A stretch of 64,000 nt of DNA from Gracilimonas sp040882225 (GCA_040882225.1 JBBEBR010000014.1:569097-633096); one strand, 5' to 3'; counted from the stretch's first letter, positions 16,616 to 26,493 are shown. A program made the numbers and translations. The notes: generated by a model from the letters alone, not told the origin.

Positions 16616-18271
16616 CTAATTACTTCTCTGTTCAGCAAGCTTTAGCGCTTCGTAAGCATTGATGATACCACCAGTTGCAGATAATTCAGAAAAAGGAACC
16701 ACCTCGTCAGAGCCGGGCTTATAAACCATTTGATCGACTTTAGTAACCGTACTCAAAATTATCTCCTTCACTTCTGTCGTTGATAAATCCGGGTAATACG
16801 ACATGATTAAAGCGGCTACACCGGCAACAACCGGAGAGGCCATGCTTGTTCCGCTATTTTTCTGGTATTCATTGTTGGGATAGGTTGAGTACACATCAAC
16901 TCCGGGAGCGAACAAATCAACAGCTTCTTTACCATAGTTACTGAAACCTGCGGCAAGGGTAGAGTCAGATTCCCAGGAGGAGGCACCTACCGACAGATAA
17001 TTTTCTGCAAACCCTCCGTCGTCGTAAAACCGTGACGGGTACGAATCTGTGCTGTCCACATTTGAACCATCATTTCCAGAGCCAGAAATCATCAAAACAC
17101 CAACGCTGTCAGCATAACGAATAGCAGCATCTACATATATTTTTTCAGGGGAATATCCTTTCCCAAAACTCATGTTAATTACTTTCGCTCCATTTTCAGC
17201 CGCATATCGAATGGCGTTGGCTACATCTTTATCTCGTTCATCGCCATCGGGTACGGTTCTTAAAATCATCAACTCAATATCGGCGATGCCTTTTATTCCA
17301 ATTTGATTATCCCGCACAGCGCCAACAATTCCTGCAACATGAGTGCCATGATCATTGGAAGGCCCATTTACATCATTATTGCCATAAAAGCGGTTGGTGA
17401 GATCATCATATTCATCCCCAACAATTCCTCTTGGATCGAAGTCTGGATTCAATCCGTATTCGCTTAGATCCGAAAGATGCTCATAAAAATCCTCTGTTTC
17501 CTTTATAGCTTGTTCATCTGCTCCGTTACTTTTAATCATGCTCAGGATTTGCTTTGATTGCTGCTCTTGTGGAGTATCTTCAGCGTCTGCAGTCAATTCA
17601 CTCGTAGTTACAGAATCAATATTGCTAATAGCGAGTGTTTCTTTAGCTCCATTAATTGCCTGCAAAATTTGAGATACCTGCATTAACTGTTGTGTATTCT
17701 GTTGCACCCTGGTTTCGAAGGCTTCCTTTATCTCGAGGTAATATTCGTAGTCATTTTGATCTGCGGGGGCATCGTTTTCATCCATCTCCGCATATTTATC
17801 CCCAAGCTTTCTATAAAGCCTGGTAACTTCATAAGTGTCTTTATCTACATGTTGGCCATCGGTGCCGCCAATAAAATTCCATCCATGTACATCATCCGTA
17901 TATCCATTTCCGTCATCATCAACATTGTTACCGGCAATCTCACCTTCATTCTCCCAGATATTCTCGGAAAGATCTTCGTGCTCAATATCAGTTCCTGAGT
18001 CGATGATCGCTACGATTACTTTTTTCTGGGGTGATTTGTCAGCTAAAAATTCATCATAAGCTCTTTCCACACTGGTTCCATAAAAAGCAGAATTATCAAG
18101 AGATTGAAGATGCCAATCCTCAGTAGCTTCAACTGCGGCAATAATTTCAGCAGTTGCAGTAGTATCTCTTTCTGTGGTTTCTTGTTGTGTAATTTCTTTA
18201 GAACTGGAACATCCAACTGCAAAAGCAAAAGCAAAAGCAAAAATGGTTATTAACTTTGACAAATAGTTCAT
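16616..18271 (-). CDS. Subtilisin-family (S8) serine protease lipoprotein
   Basis: The 551-residue product starts with a lipoprotein signal (FAFAVGCSSSK, Cys21), so it should be tethered in the envelope. The catalytic triad is complete: Asp91 in VIVAIIDSGTDIEHEDL, His308 in SNDHGTHVAGIVGA and Ser476 in NSGTSMASPVVAG. The oxyanion Asn400 lies in ISGSGND. An unusual insertion of about 170 residues between the Asp and His motifs is mostly charged and probably helical (KLGDKYAEMDENDAPADQ to YEHLSDLSEYG). No separate inhibitor propeptide is obvious beyond residues 25-80. The oxidoreductase gene starts two bases after its stop. Confidence 0.9.
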   Translation of the reverse strand: MNYLSKLITIFAFAFAFAVGCSSSKEITQQETTERDTTATAEIIAAVEATEDWHLQSLDNSAFYGTSVERAYDEFLADKSPQKKVIVAIIDSGTDIEHEDLSENIWENEGEIAGNNVDDDGNGYTDDVHGWNFIGGTDGQHVDKDTYEVTRLYRKLGDKYAEMDENDAPADQNDYEYYLEIKEAFETRVQQNTQQLMQVSQILQAINGAKETLAISNIDSVTTSELTADAEDTPQEQQSKQILSMIKSNGADEQAIKETEDFYEHLSDLSEYGLNPDFDPRGIVGDEYDDLTNRFYGNNDVNGPSNDHGTHVAGIVGAVRDNQIGIKGIADIELMILRTVPDGDERDKDVANAIRYAAENGAKVINMSFGKGYSPEKIYVDAAIRYADSVGVLMISGSGNDGSNVDSTDSYPSRFYDDGGFAENYLSVGASSWESDSTLAAGFSNYGKEAVDLFAPGVDVYSTYPNNEYQKNSGTSMASPVVAGVAALIMSYYPDLSTTEVKEIILSTVTKVDQMVYKPGSDEVVPFSELSATGGIINAYEALKLAEQRSN

Positions 18272-18309
18272 TGTATTTTGGAATTTTAAAGTGTAAAAAT
18301 GAACAGGAT

Positions 18310-19449
18310 TTACCGCTTATTTTTGATCCTGTATATAAGTTGATCGGCTAAAATAGTACCAGAAATAAGTAACGCTAAAACGGTTAAACTCGCAACAGGC
18401 TCCCAAATGATGAATCCCCCAAATGTACCAAGTACCGCACCTAAATACTGAATGTATTGAAGCTGATCGTTACTGGCGTTTTTTATCAGGTTTTCAAGTT
18501 TTCGTTCATCATACTGGCGCAGGTTATCTTCCACTAAAGCGTGTACGTCCAATTGGTTTACAAGCTTGTATAAAAGTGAAGTCACTGTTTCTTCAATCAT
18601 CGCGCTGTGTGCTTCCAGTTTTTCAGGCAGATGATCTAAAAAAGTGTCCATTTTATTGAGCCCCTTTTCGATTCCCGTAGGCAATTTGTGCAACGCATCT
18701 TCCACAAGAACCTGCATTTCCTGCCCTTTCAGGAAACTATAAGCTTTTAGTGCAACTTTCTCGAATGAGTTTTCGGCTACGGCTTCATCTATTTGTTGAA
18801 TCACTGTTTTCGCAAGCATGGAACGCACTTTGGGATCGGCGATCATTTCATCTACGTAATTAACAACCAACGTTTTTAATCCATCTCGGAATTCCGGGTC
18901 ATCAATAATATTTTTCACATACACAGTGGCTTTTTCCCTGTACTTGCTTATAAGCTGAGACTCATGAATTTTCTTTTTGATGATTTCCGGGTTGATAAGG
19001 TCTTCCGAAACCGCCCTTGCAAGCCGATAAGCAATTCTTTCTTTTTGAGCTGGAATCAATCCCTGCCCTAAAACAGGCCGGCGATGAACCGGACGAAATA
19101 ACATGGTAATGGCAAGCCAATTAGTAAGAAAACCGATCAAACCGCTTATGCTAAGAATGCGAAGAATCCCTTCAAAGTTGAATGATATCCCAAAAAATTG
19201 AGCAGTATATCCTTCAAAATCCCAAAAAAAAGAAAACGTAAAAACAGCCAATAACAGGTAGGGGATTATGAAGAGCAGTTTCAGTAGCCATTTATGCTCA
19301 CTGGTTTTTTTAGGAGGGATAATTTGCTGGGCAGCGGCTCCATCTATTGCTGAATATTTATCTGCCTGGTGACGGAGTAACTCCCACAACTGTGAAGCAT
19401 AAACTTTGCTTCTTTCTTTAATGGAATCTGTGTCTTTCTTTGTTTGCAT
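18310..19449 (-). CDS. DUF445 family membrane protein
   Basis: The protein of about 379 residues matches DUF445 (YheB/YjiN type). It has two N-terminal helices (WLLKLLFIIPYLLLAVFTF; ILSISGLIGFLTNWLAITML), the family signature MLFRPVHRRPVLGQGLIPAQ then KERIAYRLARAVSEDLI, a long helical soluble domain and a C-terminal hydrophobic pair (FGGFIIWEPVASLTVLALLI). The function of this family is not established. I use the ATG at 19449; a TTG two codons earlier is possible. It sits 38 bp upstream of the subtilisin gene on the same strand and 68 bp downstream of ybeY. Confidence 0.85.
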   Translation of the reverse strand: MQTKKDTDSIKERSKVYASQLWELLRHQADKYSAIDGAAAQQIIPPKKTSEHKWLLKLLFIIPYLLLAVFTFSFFWDFEGYTAQFFGISFNFEGILRILSISGLIGFLTNWLAITMLFRPVHRRPVLGQGLIPAQKERIAYRLARAVSEDLINPEIIKKKIHESQLISKYREKATVYVKNIIDDPEFRDGLKTLVVNYVDEMIADPKVRSMLAKTVIQQIDEAVAENSFEKVALKAYSFLKGQEMQVLVEDALHKLPTGIEKGLNKMDTFLDHLPEKLEAHSAMIEETVTSLLYKLVNQLDVHALVEDNLRQYDERKLENLIKNASNDQLQYIQYLGAVLGTFGGFIIWEPVASLTVLALLISGTILADQLIYRIKNKR

Positions 19450-19517
19450 CCGCAATTTTTTGACAAGCTGTACGAGGAAATTCTAATCTGGTGTCAATTT
19501 TCAGGTAAAAAAAGCAC

Positions 19518-19973
19518 TTATAATTTCGGCATATCTGAAGCATGAGCCAAATAAATATCCTCAAGCTCGGTCATTTTGTTTTTTCCTGTAGATGATGAAT
19601 CTTCATAGCCAATGAGGTGAAGAATTCCATGAATAAAGATTCTTAAAAACTCCTTTTTCTCAGGTTCATCTAATTCCCGGGCTTGTTCAGTTATTCGAGG
19701 TGCACAGCAAAAAAGAGTTCCTTCAATTTCTAAATTTCCGGCATCATCATCATATCGAAAAGTGATTATATCAGTAACGTAATCTCGCTGCAGGTGTTCT
19801 TTATTGATCTCGACTATCTCATCTTCACCCACATATACTACTTCAACAAAAGAGAAACGGCAGTGTTCCTGCTTCGCAATAAACTCGATCAAAGAAGATA
19901 ATTCAGATTCTTGAAGGGGAATTTCGATTCCGCTTTCATTATAAATCTGAAGAGTTGGCGATTCGTCATTCAA
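19518..19973 (-). CDS. ybeY: YbeY, endoribonuclease / rRNA maturation factor
   Basis: YbeY is a zinc-dependent enzyme needed for 16S rRNA 3'-end maturation and ribosome quality control. The zinc motif HGILHLIGYEDSS carries H-x3-H-x5-D, with the last ligand Asp in place of His (GYED). The upstream motif DIITFRYDDDAG corresponds to the family's DVLSFP region, with ITF in place of LSF. The frame is open back to an ATG at 20039, which overlaps the preceding gene by 55 bases. I prefer the TTG at 19971-19973, just after that gene's stop at 19985, giving 151 residues that begin NDESPTLQIYNESG. The start remains uncertain; the family does not. Confidence 0.85.
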   Translation of the reverse strand: MNDESPTLQIYNESGIEIPLQESELSSLIEFIAKQEHCRFSFVEVVYVGEDEIVEINKEHLQRDYVTDIITFRYDDDAGNLEIEGTLFCCAPRITEQARELDEPEKKEFLRIFIHGILHLIGYEDSSSTGKNKMTELEDIYLAHASDMPKL

Positions 19974-19984
19974 AAGAAGGGGAG

Positions 19985-20431
19985 CTAAAAAGTAAAGTCG
20001 TCGTCCATAGTTTCGGTGAGCGAAAGAGCAATCCCACACATCATAAGATCTTCGGGAAGTTGGGTGAAATCGCCGGAGAGGATAGAGGCATCCACATTTG
20101 CATATAAACTACAACCAGCCGCTTTTTCAACAATCAGGCCCGAAGTTTTGGAGTCTGATTTTCCAAAGAATGTAACCTGCTGCAACATTTCGCTTGCTAC
20201 AAAAGCGGTGCAATTATGCAGCTGCATAAATGTATTGAAAGCATACACCGACACCATGTTCATTTGCTCGCCGTTTACATCTAGCCCAAGGTGAATTTCA
20301 AGAGCGAGTTTGCGGTGTTCTTCTTCGTTTTTTACTTCCAGGCGAAATACATCATTTCCCAAAGGCTTAGGTGTTGAACCTAAAACTTTGCCGATGGTGT
20401 CAATATTTTCTTTTGTGAACTGATGAATCAT
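19985..20431 (-). CDS. Conserved-looking protein of unknown function
   Basis: The 148-residue product from the ATG at 20431 (MIHQFTKENIDTIGKVLGS) is soluble with no signal peptide or membrane segment. A twelve-codon extension to 20467 is possible, but the internal Met fits better. It alternates strands and helices: EVKNEEEHRKLALEIHLGL, NMVSVYAFNTFMQLHNC, ASEMLQQVTFFGKSDSK. It resembles a small ligand-binding or regulatory fold, but I do not recognise a family. It precedes ybeY by about a dozen bases and follows the DUF2723 gene by 55 bp, so it belongs to the same minus-strand run. The acidic end DDDFTF closes it. Confidence 0.6.
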   Translation of the reverse strand: MIHQFTKENIDTIGKVLGSTPKPLGNDVFRLEVKNEEEHRKLALEIHLGLDVNGEQMNMVSVYAFNTFMQLHNCTAFVASEMLQQVTFFGKSDSKTSGLIVEKAAGCSLYANVDASILSGDFTQLPEDLMMCGIALSLTETMDDDFTF

Positions 20432-20486
20432 GGTGTTCCGTTTTGCTGAGTAAATATACGATACCAATTATTAAAAAAAAACAGGC

Positions 20487-23468
20487 TTAATTAATACCAT
20501 ATCGATTTACTTCTTGTTCGCTGCTGTTTTTCGAATTTGGCATAGGTGGAAATTGCGATCCAAGAAGTTCGTTCACCCGCATTGCAATTTCTTCCGCTTT
20601 CTCTGTTTCCTCATTCTGATAGAAAATATACTGAGCCAGAACCATTGCCTGCCGGGTGGGGATAATTTCTCGGCTTGCCGTTTCAGCACTGCTATTTAGG
20701 GAAGTAAGTTCCGCACGAAGGTCACGTTGCTTTCTGATATTGCCAGCACTTCTGGCAGACTCATACTCTTGGTTCAATTCGTTAAACTCGGACAGAATTG
20801 AATTGTAGTGCCTGTAACTTCTTTCCATTTCATTGAACAATTTATCCAATGCTGAGTCAGCCAGGCGAGTTGCATCTTCATTGAGTCCGGTTTGAGAATA
20901 CCTAATAGCATAAAGCAATTTCAGCGACTGACTTTCTTCATCTGCTCTGAATGGAAGCTTTTCTTCGCCCCATTTTAACCAGAATCCGGCACTATCAATT
21001 TTGCCTTCTTCACTATATTTCATAGCCAATTGCATGAAGTTATACCGGTAGTTACTTAGCATTCTTCGAATATTCTCATCCAGGTATATATCAGGATTAT
21101 TCCACTCTCTAAACTGGAATTCCTCCAGGCGGTCGGTATAAATTTTTGGATCTATATACCCGCTATCTCCAGTACCGAAATTTTTAGGTACTACACGGTA
21201 TGCTTTTCCTTCTGTGCGGAAATAGTCATTCAGGTTAAGCTGACTTTGACCTGAAACAGTATTGGCAAAATAAACAGGACGCAGCCAGTTATTCGTTTTC
21301 AGGATGTCGAGAATGAGATGGTCTTGAACTTGCAGGTAGTGGATGTTATTTCCTTGTTGATCTCTCCCGTATAACCGGCCGTCTAATTTCCAGTTCACCA
21401 TATCATCCAGAGAGTCTACCGGCATTTCAAAGTCTGTACCCGATTGTAAAATTGGGAGGGAAGTATCAGGAGTTACGCCAATAGCCTCTTTGTAATTAAA
21501 GTCACCTGAAAAAGCCTGACTCAGCATTTCTTTATCTACAGGAATTTGGATGTTCTGTGGTCGCCATTGAGAAATCCCGGAGGTAACTCTTGCAACTTCT
21601 TCATCATTCAAAGAAATAGGAAGAGGAGCGGATTCATGAGACCATTGATCGCGCAGCTGCTTGATATACCAGTCTGTATTTAAGAGGCTAAGGCAGACAA
21701 TCCTGACGTCGGTTCGCACTCCTTCAACTTCCTGCGCATACCATAATGGGAAGGTATCATTATCCCCATTGGTGAAGAGAATGGCGTTAGGTGCTACCGA
21801 ATTCAAGAGATTTCGAGCGTAATCGGGAGCTACATACCGGTTGCTTCGGTCGTGATCATCCCAGTTTTGAGATCCCATCCAGACAGGCGAAGCAAGAAGG
21901 CATAAAAAGACCGTAGCATACCCAAGAATTTTATTATTCCCGGCATAGTTTTTCACCAACTCAACCAAGCCGGTAACTCCGAGTCCAATCCAAATGGAAA
22001 ACGCAAAAAACGACCCCACATACGCATAATCCCGTTCCCTGGGTTGATATGGGGTTTGATTGAGGAAAACGATAATAGCCAGTCCGGTTACAATGAAAAG
22101 AGATAGTACCGCAAAGGCTCGTTTCCAATCTGAGGAGAAATGAAAAATCATCCCAAAAAAGCCTAACAAAAATGGAATGAAGAAATAATAATTACTGGCA
22201 AAATTATTCGGATACGGAGCTTCCTTGAATCCAGACTGCCAGCCGGCGTTTTGAATATCCGCTTCCCGGCCAATAAAGTTCCAGTTAAAGTACCTGAGGT
22301 ACATATGATTGACCTGGTAATCCCAGAAAAAATCCCAGTCAGAACTATAGCGAGAATAATAATCTATATGTTGGGGATCGGGAGAATATCTTCTTGGGAA
22401 GAATTTCTCTCCATCTCGGTTAATTTGGCCGGTATTTTCATCAAAAGTGTTGCCTTTCAGGATGGGAGTTGAACCATATTGTTCACGCTTGAGGTAACTG
22501 ATGAATGCCTCAACCGTTTCAGGATCGTTTTCATCAATGGGAGGATCAGCAATTGATCGTATCATAATCACAGAGTAGGATGAAAAACCAATCAGGATCA
22601 TGGTATAACAAATCAGGATAATATTCGTGAGCCGGTGTTTGTGAGTATGAGTATACCAAACTCCCCAGGCTACGGCTGCCATCACCAAAAAGATAAATAT
22701 AAGCGGCTGAATGAGTCCGTAAGTAGCATTAGCAACGCTATTTGCTAAGGTGGGAATGGTTTGAATCGTAAAGGGATAAATGGAAAAGAAGATCAGCACA
22801 CTTATACCGCCCATTATAAAGAACGATTTATAGCTGAATTCGTACTTCTTAAAATAAACGATGAGAGCTACAAAGAACAAAGCCAATAAATTCAGTAAGT
22901 GAACTCCAATAGCAAGGCCAAACATATAAGCTATTAAAACCAGCCAGCGCTCATTAAAGGCTTTATCGTGATTTTCTGACCACTTTAGTGCAAGCCAAAC
23001 TACAATGGCCGTAAAAAACATGGATAGGGCATAAACTTCTGCTTCAACCGCGCTAAACCAAAAAGTATCGGTAACGGCAAAAGTTAAAGCACCAACTAAA
23101 GCGCCTCCATACATCCCGATTTTATCCATCATGTTCATTCCATCAGGGCTGCCTTTCCATTCACGTACTAACCTCACAATAATCAGATAAAGCAGCATTA
23201 TGGTGAGGGCAGATGCCAAAGCACTTATAAAGTTGATACTGAGTGCGATGTATTCGGCAGGCATAAACATCGAGAAAATTCTTCCCAGTATAGAATAGAA
23301 GGGGGCTCCCGGCGGGTGATTTACCTGCAATCCGTGCGCAACGGCGATAAATTCACCGGCATCCCAAAAACTTGCTGTTGGTGCAAGCGTGAGCGAATAT
23401 ATAATCAGTGATACGAAAAAGGTAAATAATGCGAGATACTTGTTGGTAGGCTTGTGATCTGAAAACAT
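20487..23468 (-). CDS. DUF2723 membrane protein (TMEM260/PMT-like)
   Basis: This large 993-residue protein has a dozen hydrophobic segments in its first half. Residues 20-60 carry the DUF2723 hallmark: TLAPTASFWDAGEFIAVA, then GLQVNHPPGAPFYSILGR. The Asp-Glu pair after TASFWDAGE sits where GT-C glycosyltransferases such as protein O-mannosyltransferases have catalytic acidic residues. A soluble part follows, with AILFTNGDNDTFPLWYAQ and a C-terminal helical tail rich in charged residues (RSYRHYNSILSEFNEL). The eukaryotic relative TMEM260 is a protein O-mannosyltransferase. That role is possible here but not proven. It is divergent from the Na+ symporter gene. Confidence 0.88.
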   Translation of the reverse strand: MFSDHKPTNKYLALFTFFVSLIIYSLTLAPTASFWDAGEFIAVAHGLQVNHPPGAPFYSILGRIFSMFMPAEYIALSINFISALASALTIMLLYLIIVRLVREWKGSPDGMNMMDKIGMYGGALVGALTFAVTDTFWFSAVEAEVYALSMFFTAIVVWLALKWSENHDKAFNERWLVLIAYMFGLAIGVHLLNLLALFFVALIVYFKKYEFSYKSFFIMGGISVLIFFSIYPFTIQTIPTLANSVANATYGLIQPLIFIFLVMAAVAWGVWYTHTHKHRLTNIILICYTMILIGFSSYSVIMIRSIADPPIDENDPETVEAFISYLKREQYGSTPILKGNTFDENTGQINRDGEKFFPRRYSPDPQHIDYYSRYSSDWDFFWDYQVNHMYLRYFNWNFIGREADIQNAGWQSGFKEAPYPNNFASNYYFFIPFLLGFFGMIFHFSSDWKRAFAVLSLFIVTGLAIIVFLNQTPYQPRERDYAYVGSFFAFSIWIGLGVTGLVELVKNYAGNNKILGYATVFLCLLASPVWMGSQNWDDHDRSNRYVAPDYARNLLNSVAPNAILFTNGDNDTFPLWYAQEVEGVRTDVRIVCLSLLNTDWYIKQLRDQWSHESAPLPISLNDEEVARVTSGISQWRPQNIQIPVDKEMLSQAFSGDFNYKEAIGVTPDTSLPILQSGTDFEMPVDSLDDMVNWKLDGRLYGRDQQGNNIHYLQVQDHLILDILKTNNWLRPVYFANTVSGQSQLNLNDYFRTEGKAYRVVPKNFGTGDSGYIDPKIYTDRLEEFQFREWNNPDIYLDENIRRMLSNYRYNFMQLAMKYSEEGKIDSAGFWLKWGEEKLPFRADEESQSLKLLYAIRYSQTGLNEDATRLADSALDKLFNEMERSYRHYNSILSEFNELNQEYESARSAGNIRKQRDLRAELTSLNSSAETASREIIPTRQAMVLAQYIFYQNEETEKAEEIAMRVNELLGSQFPPMPNSKNSSEQEVNRYGIN

Positions 23469-23650
23469 GAAATATCTTGTTATAGACTAAAAAAGTTTTT
23501 GGAAATTCGGTAGATACATGTGTATGATTGGCTCGCAATTATACGCACAGCTTAATTTTAATCAAAATAGAAGATAACATAAGATTAGTAAACTTCCGTG
23601 GAGTTCAACGCGCTATTCTATGAGGTATTTTCTACTTAACAACTATTTGC

Positions 23651-25147
23651 ATGGCATCATCAGGTAAAGAAAGATTCTCCTCTAAACTCGGGCTTATCCT
23701 GAGCGTTCTTGGAATTGCAATCGGAACGGGAAATATCTGGAGATTTCCAAGAATTGCAGCTCAAAATGGAGGTGAGGAGGGTGCAGGTGCTTTTTTGGTT
23801 GCCTGGCTTACTTTTCTATTGCTTTGGTCGATCCCCCTAATGATTGCCGAATATGGAATGGGCAGGAATGGCCGAAAAGGAGTGGTGGGCTCTTTTGTTG
23901 AATTGATTGGGGAGAAAAAAGGGTGGCTTGGCGGCTTTGTTGGCTTCGTTGCAACCGCTATCATGTTCTATTATAGTGTGGTTGCGGGATGGTGTCTCTA
24001 CTACCTTATCACTTCTATTACTTCCGCTTTACCCACAGATCCTGCTCAAGCCGACGCTATTTGGAACGGATTTCAATCTTCTAACTGGCCAAGCATTGCA
24101 CACGCGTTTATAATGGTTGCCGGAGGATTTGTAGTAATCAGAGGGATCACGGCCATCGAAAAAGTGAACAAAATTTTGATCCCGTCTTTGCTGCTGGTTC
24201 TATTGGTAAGTTTGGTGAAAGCTTTAACACTTGAGGGCAGCGAAATAGGTATAGCCTATTTATTTACTCCGGATTGGTCCACCTTAAAAGAGCCACAAAT
24301 ATGGCTGGAAGCTCTTACTCAAAATGCCTGGGATACCGGGGCCGCCTGGGGACTTATACTCACTTACGCTGCATATATGCGCAAAAAGGATGATGTCACC
24401 ATTAGCGCTTTTCAAACAGGAATTGGAAATAACATGGTTTCGTTGGTGGCGGCGATAATCATATTCTCTACCGTATTTGGAACATTAAGTCCTACGATGA
24501 ATAATTCTGAAGTGCTTGAAATCATGAAAACATCTGGCCCGGCATCTACAGGCTTAACTTTTATTTGGATGCCTCAGCTATTTGCAACCATGGGTGGGGG
24601 AGGAATTTTTGCAATCTTGTTTTTCCTTGGTTTAACGTTTGCGGCCTTCAGCTCTTTAATTTCCATGATCGAACTTGCTGTAAAAGTGTTTGTGGATATG
24701 GGAGCTCAACGAAAACGCGCTACGATTGTAGTTTGCCTCACCGGTTTTGGATTCGGACTTCCGTCGGCAATGAACCTGACCTTTTTCGCTAACCAGGATT
24801 TTGTGTGGGGTGTAGGTTTGATGGTTTCCGGTGCGCTGATTTCCTACGCAGTTATCAAATTCGGAGTCAGTAAGTTCCGGCACGAACTGGTAAACGGAGA
24901 CGACAGCTCTACCACTTTAGGGCCTTGGTGGGAAATCATTATTAAGTATGTAGTGCCGGTAGAGGTTGTCACCTTATTGGGCTGGTGGATGTATTTAAGC
25001 GCCACAGAATATGCCCCGGATTCCTGGTTTAACCCGCTAAGTCCTTTTTCAGTAGCTACGGTAGTTTGTCAGTGGGCTTTTGCTATAGGCTTGGTTTACT
25101 TTTTCCGATATCGCCTGATGAGAAAGGAAGGACCAGCCAAAGTTTAA
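23651..25147 (+). CDS. Sodium-dependent neurotransmitter:sodium symporter (NSS/SNF) family transporter
   Basis: The 498-residue inner-membrane protein has twelve helices of the LeuT fold. TM1 reads GIAIGTGNIWRFPRIAAQNG, carrying the family GxGNxWRFP signature whose unwound centre binds Na+ and substrate. TM6-like TLSPTMNNSE and TM8-like GLTFAAFSSLISMIELAV provide the expected Ser/Thr Na+ ligands. It should import an amino acid or related amine with Na+. An unusual feature is the insertion GEEGAGAF just after TM1. It is the only plus-strand gene in a long minus-strand stretch. The 182-bp intergenic region to the divergent DUF2723 gene must hold both promoters; I see no clear consensus there. 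Confidence 0.92.
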   Translation: MASSGKERFSSKLGLILSVLGIAIGTGNIWRFPRIAAQNGGEEGAGAFLVAWLTFLLLWSIPLMIAEYGMGRNGRKGVVGSFVELIGEKKGWLGGFVGFVATAIMFYYSVVAGWCLYYLITSITSALPTDPAQADAIWNGFQSSNWPSIAHAFIMVAGGFVVIRGITAIEKVNKILIPSLLLVLLVSLVKALTLEGSEIGIAYLFTPDWSTLKEPQIWLEALTQNAWDTGAAWGLILTYAAYMRKKDDVTISAFQTGIGNNMVSLVAAIIIFSTVFGTLSPTMNNSEVLEIMKTSGPASTGLTFIWMPQLFATMGGGGIFAILFFLGLTFAAFSSLISMIELAVKVFVDMGAQRKRATIVVCLTGFGFGLPSAMNLTFFANQDFVWGVGLMVSGALISYAVIKFGVSKFRHELVNGDDSSTTLGPWWEIIIKYVVPVEVVTLLGWWMYLSATEYAPDSWFNPLSPFSVATVVCQWAFAIGLVYFFRYRLMRKEGPAKV

Positions 25148-25168
25148 GTTCCAGCAGGAAAATCTATT

Positions 25169-25705
25169 TCAGGAGATAGTTTTTTCTTCCATTCTCTTCA
25201 AAGAGTCTCTGATGTCTTTTAAGATATCAGTCATAGATTCTGTTTCCGAGGAAGTAGAAGGTGCGATATTGGTGTTATCAGTCACTCTATCACGCTGATC
25301 TAAAACCATATTCCTAAATTCAGTAGCATTCACAATTCCGATCAACGAGAGGTCGGGATTATTTGGCCCGGAATTCCCCGCGGTTTCTACCTTCAAAATG
25401 CTCAATCCAAAATATTTAAGCAGAGGGCCTTCTTTGAAAGTGAGATCTTGAATTTTATCTAAAGGAATGGTTCGCTCGGTATGGAAAATATAACCCTTCT
25501 TGAAACGCAGTGACCGTGTGGTTAAATCACATTCGAGACGTTCAAAATATTTATTGAGGTAATACGAACCGATTAACAGCCAAAAAGGAATCAGAGCGAT
25601 CCCGAAAAGGGTAATTAAAAGAATTAAACTGACGGTAGTTAGCAGGTAGGTTTTAATTTTCGGATTGAAATCCGCTTCATATAGAATAGTAGCTTTATTA
25701 CTCAT
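25169..25705 (-). CDS. Bacterial PH-domain (bPH2/YdbS-like) membrane protein
   Basis: The 178-residue protein has an N-terminal pair of hydrophobic helices (KTYLLTTVSLILLITLFG; ALIPFWLLIGSYYL). A YdbS-type PH-like domain follows, with LECDLTTRSLRFKKGYIFH, RTIPLDKIQDLTFKEGPL and LKYFGLSILKVET. The C-terminus is polar and helical (SMTDILKDIRDSLKRMEEK). The family is common and of unknown function; some members are linked to envelope stress. It runs convergent to the symporter gene, with 21 bp between the stop codons. Confidence 0.8.
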   Translation of the reverse strand: MSNKATILYEADFNPKIKTYLLTTVSLILLITLFGIALIPFWLLIGSYYLNKYFERLECDLTTRSLRFKKGYIFHTERTIPLDKIQDLTFKEGPLLKYFGLSILKVETAGNSGPNNPDLSLIGIVNATEFRNMVLDQRDRVTDNTNIAPSTSSETESMTDILKDIRDSLKRMEEKTIS

Positions 25706-25750
25706 AACTTTTGGATGTTTATTTCTTATGGATTTCCAATAATGTAACGC

Positions 25751-25779
25751 AAAAAAAAAGGCGCCTTAAGAAGACGCCT
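25751..25779 (-). terminator. Rho-independent terminator of msrB
   Basis: On the minus strand a 9-bp stem (AGGCGTCTT / AAGGCGCCT, one G-T type mismatch, 3-base loop) is followed by eight T. It lies 25 bases after the MsrB stop codon and has the textbook shape. Confidence 0.85.
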
Positions 25780-25803
25780 GATTATCCATATAGTTGCACA
25801 TTT

Positions 25804-26385
25804 TTACAAGCTATTTTTATCACGGGCTGCCAGATCACTTTTCTCCACAAATTTCATGGCTGCAGAATTCATGCAGTATCGGAGGCCGGTAGGTTGGGGC
25901 CCGTCATCAAAAACATGCCCAAGGTGCCCACCGCAATTAGAACAAACGATCTCAGTTCGGGTCATGAAATAACTATTATCTTCTCGTTCACCCACGAGCG
26001 AATCAGCGATAGGCTTCCAGAAACTTGGCCAGCCCGAGCCGCTATCATACTTATGTTCCGAGCTGTATAATTCCTGCCCACATCCAGCGCAAAAATAGAT
26101 TCCTTCTCTTTTATTGTTATTCAGTTCGTTGGTGAATGGAAATTCGGTACCGCCTTCTCTTAAAATTCGGTACTGTTTCGAAGTGAGAATCTCCTTCCAT
26201 TCCGCATCTGATTTTTTGAAGGGAAATTCACCTTCGGGAAGAGTGTCTGTTTGTGAAGCTTTCATCCCAACAACCTCATTCTGGTGATTATGAGAATCTT
26301 GAACTGTTTCAGTTTTTGGAGTAAAAACCAAGAAAAGTAAAATAGTTAAAACTGTTATTGCGCTAATTATAGTAATGAGTTTCAT
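25804..26385 (-). CDS. msrB: Peptide-methionine (R)-S-oxide reductase, membrane-anchored or exported
   Basis: The enzyme reduces methionine-R-sulfoxide in oxidised proteins. The full MsrB domain is present: FPFKKSDAEWKEILT, a zinc CxxC pair in YFCAGCGQELY, SGSGWPSFWKPI, the second zinc pair in VCSNCGGHLGHVFDDG, and the catalytic Cys in TGLRYCMNSAAMKF. The chosen ATG at 26385 gives MKLITIISAITVLTILLF, one hydrophobic helix that would anchor or export the enzyme to the periplasm; the frame continues 17 codons upstream. A His/Gln-rich linker (TVQDSHNHQNE) separates anchor and domain. It is monocistronic with its own terminator. Confidence 0.95.
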   Translation of the reverse strand: MKLITIISAITVLTILLFLVFTPKTETVQDSHNHQNEVVGMKASQTDTLPEGEFPFKKSDAEWKEILTSKQYRILREGGTEFPFTNELNNNKREGIYFCAGCGQELYSSEHKYDSGSGWPSFWKPIADSLVGEREDNSYFMTRTEIVCSNCGGHLGHVFDDGPQPTGLRYCMNSAAMKFVEKSDLAARDKNSL

Positions 26386-26493
26386 AGGAAAAAATGTTTG
26401 TGATATAGCTTTTTTAATGTATTTGTTGAAAATCAATTTCCAAAGAAATAACTGTTAGAAAACAAAACTATTTCACAAAAAGTGCCTGTGGTT

